Of a stretch of 6,274 nt of DNA, positions 1 to 4,572 are shown in pieces; position 1 is the stretch's first letter; every line of letters starts with the position of its first letter. The position numbers were made by a program, and so were the translations under genes. The stretch comes from Gammaproteobacteria bacterium (lineage in GTDB: Bacteria > Pseudomonadota > Gammaproteobacteria > Thiohalomonadales > Thiohalomonadaceae), in the NCBI GenBank assembly GCA_015232955.1, contig JADFYS010000120.1:1-6274 (forward strand). The letters run 5' to 3'. Under the pieces are notes generated by a model. That model had not been told where the DNA came from and did not search any database. It was given only the letters and a program-made list of their open reading frames with translations.

Positions 1-128
1 ATGAGAGTTATCGTCAGATGATCTGTGTCGAGACCGCCAACGCTCTCGCCGATCGCCCTCTACTCCAGCCGGGAGAGGAGCATACCCTGGAGGTCGAATA
101 TGCAATTAACACGACCCGCCAGAGGTGA
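1..128 (+). CDS. C-terminal end of a probable D-hexose-6-phosphate mutarotase (aldose 1-epimerase family), cut by the window edge
   Basis: An open frame enters from the left edge, with its first whole codon at position 3, and stops at TGA 126-128, leaving 41 residues. The visible piece contains YRQMICVETANA followed by LLQPGEEHTLEVEY. This is how YeaD-type glucose-6-phosphate 1-epimerases end: a strand with a conserved Cys-Val-Glu-Thr, then a 'Pro-Gly-Glu' turn and a last beta strand. Family members interconvert the alpha and beta anomers of hexose-6-phosphates in the cytoplasm, which would fit beside genes that use fructose-6-phosphate and UDP-glucose. The catalytic His and Glu residues lie further upstream and are not visible, so the call rests on the tail alone. 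The gene points the same way as sps but is separated from it by 319 bases, so co-transcription is uncertain. A different aldose-epimerase-like subfamily is possible. Confidence 0.65.
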   Translation, partial: ESYRQMICVETANALADRPLLQPGEEHTLEVEYAINTTRQR

Positions 129-188
129 ATCATCGCCAAAATCTGTGTAGAATGGTACAGCTGAATCCAAAGCCTTGGCTATTGAGCA

Positions 189-425
189 GTGCTATGGGCT
201 ATGGTGAATCGTCTCCAGATATACCGAAAACAGCGAGATACCGTAGATTTCAGGGAGCCGAAAAGAGTGGTTACCTAAGGAAGGTGTGAAGTCGCATCAG
301 TAGTCACAAGGTTTAACGGATTCATAACGATGAAGAGTCGGGCTTATCGGCTCTCTTAAACCAGCGTTTTTAGCTGTTTTTGGCATAAGAGTTCTGGTGA
401 ACATAAGTTATGGAATAAATAGAGA
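189..425 (+). mobile_element. Possible truncated group II intron (domain I fragment only); both ends uncertain
   Basis: No gene lies between 129 and 447. Within it, several words occur in the same order as in domain I of the group IIA intron Ll.LtrB as I remember that sequence: GAAAACAGC (226-234), CCGAAAAG (258-265), GTTACCTAA (270-278), GTCGCA (291-296), ATCAG (296-300), AAGGT (308-312) and AAGTTATGG (405-413). The last corresponds to the EBS1 area of Ll.LtrB. A hairpin at 334-340/348-354 (7 bp with one G-T pair, 7-base loop) sits where the EBS2 hairpin would be, and ACCAG 360-364 can pair with CTGGT 394-398. GTGCT at 189 matches four of five bases of the GTGYG intron 5' end. There is no reverse transcriptase gene and no room for domains II-VI before sps, so if real it is a dead 5' fragment. 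I could not pair the exon side convincingly with EBS1. Confidence 0.42.
380..409 (+). promoter_or_regulatory. Weak sigma-70-like promoter candidate for the sps operon
   Basis: TTGGCA at 380-385 matches five of six bases of the -35 consensus. With an 18-base spacer it is followed by TAAGTT at 404-409, which keeps only the first, second and last bases of the -10 consensus. The placement, about 40 bases before the sps start, is sensible. The hexamers overlap the stretch that resembles a group II intron, so the match may be chance or a promoter arising within the remnant. Transcription could instead read in from upstream. Confidence 0.2.
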
Positions 426-434
426 AGAGAACTG

Positions 435-439
435 AGGAG
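435..439 (+). promoter_or_regulatory. Ribosome binding site that decides the sps start
   Basis: AGGAG at 435-439 lies eight bases before ATG 448, a normal spacing. The longer possible start, GTG at 439, overlaps this site and has no other Shine-Dalgarno sequence at a suitable distance, so ATG 448 is preferred. Confidence 0.75.
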
Positions 440-447
440 TGAAGTCG

Positions 448-2637
448 ATGAGTCAAGATGAGGGTGGTTCAGAGGGACTTTATCTCTGTCTGATTAGCGT
501 CCATGGCCTGATTCGGGGAGAGCGGCTGGAGCTGGGACGGGACTCCGATACCGGAGGACAGATCAAATATGTGCTCGAACTGGCGCGTGCCCTTGGTGAG
601 CAGCCAGGAGTAGCGCGGGTCGAACTTCTCACCCGTCTCATTCGGGATCCCAAGGTGGATGAGGAGTACGCCCAACCTCTGGAGATGATCTCGGAGCGAA
701 CCGCAATTGTTCGTATTGAGGCGGGGCCGGAGGGGTACCTCCCAAAAGAGGTGTTGTGGGACCATCTTGATGGCTATGTCGATAATGTAATCAACTACTT
801 TCAGCGACAGGAGAGAAGGCCCGATCTCATCCATAGCCACTATGCCGATGCCGGTTATGTCGGCAGTCGTCTCTCTCATGTCCTTGCGCTCCCCCTTATT
901 CACACGGGCCACTCTCTTGGGCGGGTAAAGCGGCGACGACTCCTCGCTTCGGGTCTGAATGCGCAGACCATTGAAGAGCGCTATAACATGGCGCGGCGCA
1001 TTAATGCCGAAGAGTTGACCCTCTCTTCAGCAGAGCGGGTGATCACCAGTACCCGACAGGAGATCGAAGAGCAGTACGAACTCTACGACTACTATCAACC
1101 CAAGCAGATGCAGGTCATCCCACCGGGAACCGATCTCTCTCAGTTTCATCCACCACAGGGAAATGAGTGGCAGACCGAGATCGGGAGTGAGATCGCCCGT
1201 TTTCTGCGGGTGAGTGAAAAACCGATCATTCTCGCCCTCTCCCGTCCCGACGCCCGCAAAAATATTGCGGCGCTGGTGACCGCATTTGGGGAGGATCCAG
1301 AGCTGCAGGAGAGTGCCAATCTGGTGATAATCGCCGGTAATCGGGATGATATCCGCGATCTCGATAACGGTTCGCAAGAGGTTTTAACCGAAATACTTCA
1401 GCTCATCGACCGCTACGACCTCTATGGGCGGATCGCTTACCCCAAGCACCACTCTGCGGCGGATGTCCCCCTTATCTACCGTCTTACGGCCGCTTCTGGT
1501 GGCGTCTTTGTCAACCCCGCCCTCACCGAACCTTTTGGCCTGACCCTGATTGAGGCTGCTGCCAGTGGTCTACCGATAGTGGCCACCGAAGATGGTGGTC
1601 CTACCGATATTCTCGAGAACTGCAATAACGGTGTGTTGATCAACCCCCTCGATATTGACGATATTCGTCGGGGGATTAAACAGGTTCTCATGGATTGGGA
1701 GGGGTGGCAGAAGCGGGCTATCTCTGGTCTTGAAGGGGTGCGTGAATTTTACGCCTGGAGTTCTCACGCCCAACACTATCTCGATATGGTGCGGCCGATC
1801 ATTAAAAAGACGGTACAACCGCTGGAGCGTACTTCTACCACACGCCGTGCTCTGCTCTATGCCGATCGCGCCATCTTTACCGATCTCGATCAGAACCTGT
1901 TGGCGGAGCCAGACGCTCTTCAGGATCTGATTCAGGTGCTGCGCGACAATCGTAAATGTTCCGCCTTTGGCATTGCCACCGGCCGTCGTCTCGATTCGGC
2001 ACTGGCGGTGATGCGCCAGAACAACATCCCTGAACCCGATGTTCTCATCACCAGTGATGGCACCGCAATCCACTACGCCCCGAAGTTGACTGAAGATACC
2101 GCCTGGACACGCCATATCGAGAAGCAGTGGACTCCACGGGTGATCAGTCGTCTTCTCGATGGTCTCCCTGGACTGACCCGGCAGCCGAAGATCGAACAGA
2201 GCCGTTTTAAAATCAGTTATTACTACGATCCCGAGAAAGCCCCTTGTCAGGAGGAGCTGGTACAGCTGCTGCATCAGGAAGAGCAGGCGGCCAATGTCAT
2301 TCTCTCTTTTGGCCAGTTTCTCGATGTCATCCCGGTGCGCGCCTCCAAAGGGTTGGCGCTGCGCTATATGGCCTCTATCTGGGGGATTCCGCTGGAACAT
2401 ATCCTGGTGGCAGGGGGATCCGGGGCCGATGAGGATATGATGCGCGGTAACACCTTGGCAGTGGTGGTGGGAAATCGTCACCATGAGGAGCTCTCTCGAC
2501 TTGAAAAGAGTGACAGCATCTACTTCTCAAAAGCCCATGGTGCTGCCGGAATCCTCGATGCAATCAACTACTACGATTTCTACGCCAGCTGTCGTCTCCC
2601 CCCTCAACAGAACGAGCTCTCCTCTGGAGATCGCTAG
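448..2637 (+). CDS. sps: Sucrose-phosphate synthase, two-domain form (GT4 synthase plus degenerate HAD phosphatase-like domain)
   Basis: This cytoplasmic enzyme makes sucrose-6-phosphate from UDP-glucose and fructose-6-phosphate. From ATG 448 it is 729 residues long; a GTG at 439 would add three. The GT4 synthase part covers roughly residues 10-455. It shows the SPS N-terminal signature HGLIRG...LELGRDSDTGGQ (about 20-38), IHSHYADAGYVG (128-139), HTGHSLGRVKRR (152-163), the donor-site Arg266 and Lys271 in SRPDARKN, and the EX7E motif Glu361-Glu369 in TEPFGLTLIE. Residues from about 468 to 707 form an SPP-like HAD domain whose motifs are partly lost. Motif I reads DLDQN (Asp479, Asp481, Asn in place of Thr at 483), Thr511 and Lys634 remain, but motif IV reads GGSGAD instead of GDSGND, with Gly657 replacing the first Asp. 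This domain is probably structural or regulatory. The stop directly abuts the SPP start, which implies co-transcription and possible translational coupling. The synthase call is firm. Confidence 0.95.
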   Translation: MSQDEGGSEGLYLCLISVHGLIRGERLELGRDSDTGGQIKYVLELARALGEQPGVARVELLTRLIRDPKVDEEYAQPLEMISERTAIVRIEAGPEGYLPKEVLWDHLDGYVDNVINYFQRQERRPDLIHSHYADAGYVGSRLSHVLALPLIHTGHSLGRVKRRRLLASGLNAQTIEERYNMARRINAEELTLSSAERVITSTRQEIEEQYELYDYYQPKQMQVIPPGTDLSQFHPPQGNEWQTEIGSEIARFLRVSEKPIILALSRPDARKNIAALVTAFGEDPELQESANLVIIAGNRDDIRDLDNGSQEVLTEILQLIDRYDLYGRIAYPKHHSAADVPLIYRLTAASGGVFVNPALTEPFGLTLIEAAASGLPIVATEDGGPTDILENCNNGVLINPLDIDDIRRGIKQVLMDWEGWQKRAISGLEGVREFYAWSSHAQHYLDMVRPIIKKTVQPLERTSTTRRALLYADRAIFTDLDQNLLAEPDALQDLIQVLRDNRKCSAFGIATGRRLDSALAVMRQNNIPEPDVLITSDGTAIHYAPKLTEDTAWTRHIEKQWTPRVISRLLDGLPGLTRQPKIEQSRFKISYYYDPEKAPCQEELVQLLHQEEQAANVILSFGQFLDVIPVRASKGLALRYMASIWGIPLEHILVAGGSGADEDMMRGNTLAVVVGNRHHEELSRLEKSDSIYFSKAHGAAGILDAINYYDFYASCRLPPQQNELSSGDR

Positions 2638-3480
2638 ATGTCTTCACCCTTTCTCCTCTGTACCGATCTTGATCGCACCCTGCTTCCCAATGGCGAACAG
2701 CCGGAGTCTCCCCTGGCTCGTCGCACCTTCAGTCAGGTGGTTACGCAGTCCGGCTTTACCCTTGCCTATGTCAGTGGGCGCGATCTGAAACGGGTGGTGC
2801 AGGCGATTGAGAACTACTGTCTTCCCCAGCCCAACTACATCATTGCCGATGTCGGTGCAGCGATCTACGATGCTCCTCAAGGGGAGTGGCAGTTCTGGCA
2901 GCGGTGGGAACAGGAGATTCACGGAGACTGGAATGGGCATAGCCGAGATCAGTTGTCTGGTTATCTGCGTGATATTCGGGCACTGCGCCTGCAGGAGCAT
3001 GGTAAACAGAGCACCTATAAACTGAGCTACTATTTTTCACTGAATGAGGATCAGCAGGCGTTGGCAGAGCAGGTGGAGCAACGCTTGACCCGTTATGGTA
3101 TTCGTCACTGCCTGGTCTGGAGTATTGATGAACCGGCGGGGATTGGTCTACTCGATATTCTGCCGCAAAGTGCCAACAAGCTGCACGCAGTGGAATTTGT
3201 CCAGCACTATCTGGGAATTGGCCGTAACAGGACTCTTTTTGCCGGCGATAGCGGTAACGATATTCAGCTTCTCGCCAGTGCCATTCCTGCAGTGCTGGTG
3301 GCCAATGCGATGCCGGTAGTGGTGGAAATAGCCGTTACCAGGGCGAATGCGGCGGGTAATGGGGATCTGCTCTATCTTGCCCACGGCGGTTTTAACGCCA
3401 TGAACGGCAACTATAGCGCGGGCATTCTTGAGGGGCTGGCTCACTTCTATCCCGATACGGTAAAGGATTTTCTGCTCTAA
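2638..3480 (+). CDS. spp: Sucrose-phosphate phosphatase (HAD superfamily)
   Basis: This enzyme removes phosphate from sucrose-6-phosphate to give free sucrose, the step that pulls synthesis forward. The protein has 280 residues, slightly longer than the roughly 245-residue cyanobacterial SPP. All four HAD motifs are present: motif I DLDRT with nucleophile Asp10 and acid/base Asp12, motif II Ser46 in VSGRD, motif III Lys181, and motif IV GDSGND at 203-208. Between them lies the SPP-type cap region, with DVGAAIY at 71-77 and YKLSYYF at 127-133, both echoed in the C-terminal domain of the preceding SPS. The start ATG follows the SPS stop without a gap. TGGAG at 2625-2629, inside the end of sps, gives a ribosome site eight bases upstream. 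The family is clear; the exact substrate rests on the SPS neighbour and the similarity to SPP. Confidence 0.9.
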   Translation: MSSPFLLCTDLDRTLLPNGEQPESPLARRTFSQVVTQSGFTLAYVSGRDLKRVVQAIENYCLPQPNYIIADVGAAIYDAPQGEWQFWQRWEQEIHGDWNGHSRDQLSGYLRDIRALRLQEHGKQSTYKLSYYFSLNEDQQALAEQVEQRLTRYGIRHCLVWSIDEPAGIGLLDILPQSANKLHAVEFVQHYLGIGRNRTLFAGDSGNDIQLLASAIPAVLVANAMPVVVEIAVTRANAAGNGDLLYLAHGGFNAMNGNYSAGILEGLAHFYPDTVKDFLL

Positions 3481-3529
3481 TTTTCGGGATCCCACAGGCA
3501 ACGCAACAGAATCGTTATAGGGAGAGACC

Positions 3530-4408
3530 ATGAATCAGGTTCCAGTCATCTTTGGTGAAGTGCTTTTCGACTGTTTTGAAGATGGGAGTCGGGTGCTCGG
3601 TGGCGCCCCGTTTAATGTGGCGTGGCATCTTCAGGGGCTGGGATTTGAACCGCTATTCATCAGTCGCATCGGTTCCGATGCTGAGGCTGAGATGATCACC
3701 ACCACCATGGAGCAATGGGGGATGGCTACCGCTGGTGTGCAGCACGATCCTGAGCGTGCGACCGGTCGGGTGACGGTGCATCTGGTGGAAGGGCAGCCGG
3801 AGTTTGAGATCGTCGCCGACTGCGCCTACGATCATATCGATAGCAGTCTCTTTCCAGAGATGGAGCCAGAGTTGATCTATCATGGATCGCTTGGGGTGCG
3901 GCAGCCGGTCTCTGCTGCAGCCCTTGACCATCTACTGCAACGCTTCCCTGGCAGAGCCTTTGTCGATGTCAACCTTCGCTCCCCATGGTGGACACGGGAA
4001 CAGCTCCTGCGGCTGCTGCAGGGGGGGCGGTGGTTGAAGATCAATGATCAGGAGTTGGATCTCCTCGAAGCGGGGGAGGGGAGCCAGAGTGAAAAGGTGG
4101 CGCGACTACAGAGTCGTTATGGCCCGGAGTGGCTCCTCCTCACCCGTGGGGCAGAAGGGGCTACCCTCTTTAGTCAAAACAGCGATCCTTGCCATGTCCG
4201 CCCCCAAGGGACGATAGAGGTGGTGGATACAGTGGGTGCTGGTGACGCCTTTACAGCGGTGACCATTGCCGGACTCCTTCGACGCTGGCCGCTCGCCCTA
4301 ACCCTCGAACGGGCGCAGCAGTTTGCGTCACGGGTGGTGGCACAACGAGGTGCGACTATCGCCGATCCTCTTGTTTATCAAAAGCTACTCCAACAGTGGG
4401 CGCTCTAG
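3530..4408 (+). CDS. fruK: Fructokinase (PfkB/ribokinase family)
   Basis: This is a cytoplasmic ATP-dependent sugar kinase, 292 residues, normal for the family. It shows the first PfkB signature GGAPFNVAWHLQGLG at 24-38, VDVNLR at 145-150, INDQELDLL at 171-179, the ATP-site stretch LLTRGAEGA at 203-211, and the second signature DTVGAGDAF at 233-241 with catalytic base Asp239 and its GAGD anion hole. The NDQE motif and GGAPFNVA are typical of bacterial fructokinases. In this context it would phosphorylate fructose released by the downstream amylosucrase to fructose-6-phosphate, the acceptor used by SPS. It starts 49 bases after spp, with a good ribosome site, GGGAG at 3520-3524, five bases before the ATG. 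Another sugar substrate cannot be excluded from sequence alone, but the gene order matches the sps-spp-fruK-ams clusters of methylotrophs. The symbol follows that usage and does not mean 1-phosphofructokinase. Confidence 0.88.
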   Translation: MNQVPVIFGEVLFDCFEDGSRVLGGAPFNVAWHLQGLGFEPLFISRIGSDAEAEMITTTMEQWGMATAGVQHDPERATGRVTVHLVEGQPEFEIVADCAYDHIDSSLFPEMEPELIYHGSLGVRQPVSAAALDHLLQRFPGRAFVDVNLRSPWWTREQLLRLLQGGRWLKINDQELDLLEAGEGSQSEKVARLQSRYGPEWLLLTRGAEGATLFSQNSDPCHVRPQGTIEVVDTVGAGDAFTAVTIAGLLRRWPLALTLERAQQFASRVVAQRGATIADPLVYQKLLQQWAL

Positions 4409-4422
4409 GACAAGGTTCTTGA

Positions 4423-4458
4423 AAATCTCCCCTGAGAAAGAGGGGTTGAGGGGGATTT
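4423..4458 (+). repeat. C-rich/G-rich imperfect palindrome resembling a dispersed intergenic repeat
   Basis: AAATCTCCC at 4423-4431 pairs with GGGGGATTT at 4450-4458 over nine base pairs, including one T-G. A competing inner hairpin pairs CCCCT 4429-4433 with AGGGG 4441-4445 around a seven-base loop. Palindromes of the AAATCCCC...GGGGATTT type are common multicopy intergenic elements in many bacterial genomes. Only one copy is in this window, so repeat status is inferred from form. There is no T-run after it, so it does not look like a terminator. Confidence 0.45.
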
Positions 4459-4510
4459 AGCTTAAATAAAATAGCCCACTACTGCAAATCATAGAACCAG
4501 GCGGAGTACT

Positions 4511-4543
4511 TCGGCAGCGGTTTTCGCTGCCGATTTCCTTTTT
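4511..4543 (+). terminator. Intrinsic-terminator-like hairpin between fructokinase and amylosucrase
   Basis: TCGGCAGCG at 4511-4519 pairs perfectly with CGCTGCCGA at 4525-4533, a nine-base-pair GC-rich stem with the five-base loop GTTTT. It is followed by the T-rich tail TTTCCTTTTT at 4534-4543. This is the form of a rho-independent terminator on the + strand. It lies 103 bases after the fructokinase stop and 29 bases before the amylosucrase start. It probably ends or thins out the sps-spp-fruK transcript, so amylosucrase would depend on read-through or on a promoter overlapping the hairpin. A role as an mRNA processing or stability stem is the alternative. Confidence 0.75.
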
Positions 4544-4572
4544 CACCCGATCAATTTTACCGAGGATAACTA

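Noticed and set aside
334..354. Seven-base-pair hairpin as an intrinsic terminator
   Set aside because: No T-run follows directly (the next bases are CTTAAACC), so it was kept only as a structural element of the intron-like region.
362..381. CAGC/GCTG hairpin followed by TTTTT, as a terminator for the upstream gene
   Set aside because: The stem is only four base pairs with a seven-base loop, and it lies over 230 bases after the mutarotase stop; it fits better as part of the intron-like fold.
1570..2484. Long open frame of 304 codons on the minus strand inside sps
   Set aside because: It lies wholly antisense to a firmly identified gene, has no recognisable domain, and follows from the codon usage of the + strand.
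3481..3529. GGGATCCC palindrome (3486-3493) in the spp-fructokinase gap
   Set aside because: An isolated eight-base palindrome with no loop or T-run; nothing beyond the fructokinase ribosome site is supported in this gap.
4446..4472. Promoter with -35 TTGAGG and -10 TAAAAT upstream of amylosucrase
   Set aside because: The -10 is good, but the -35 matches only four of six and the spacer is 15 bases, too short for confidence; mentioned only as an option under the terminator finding.
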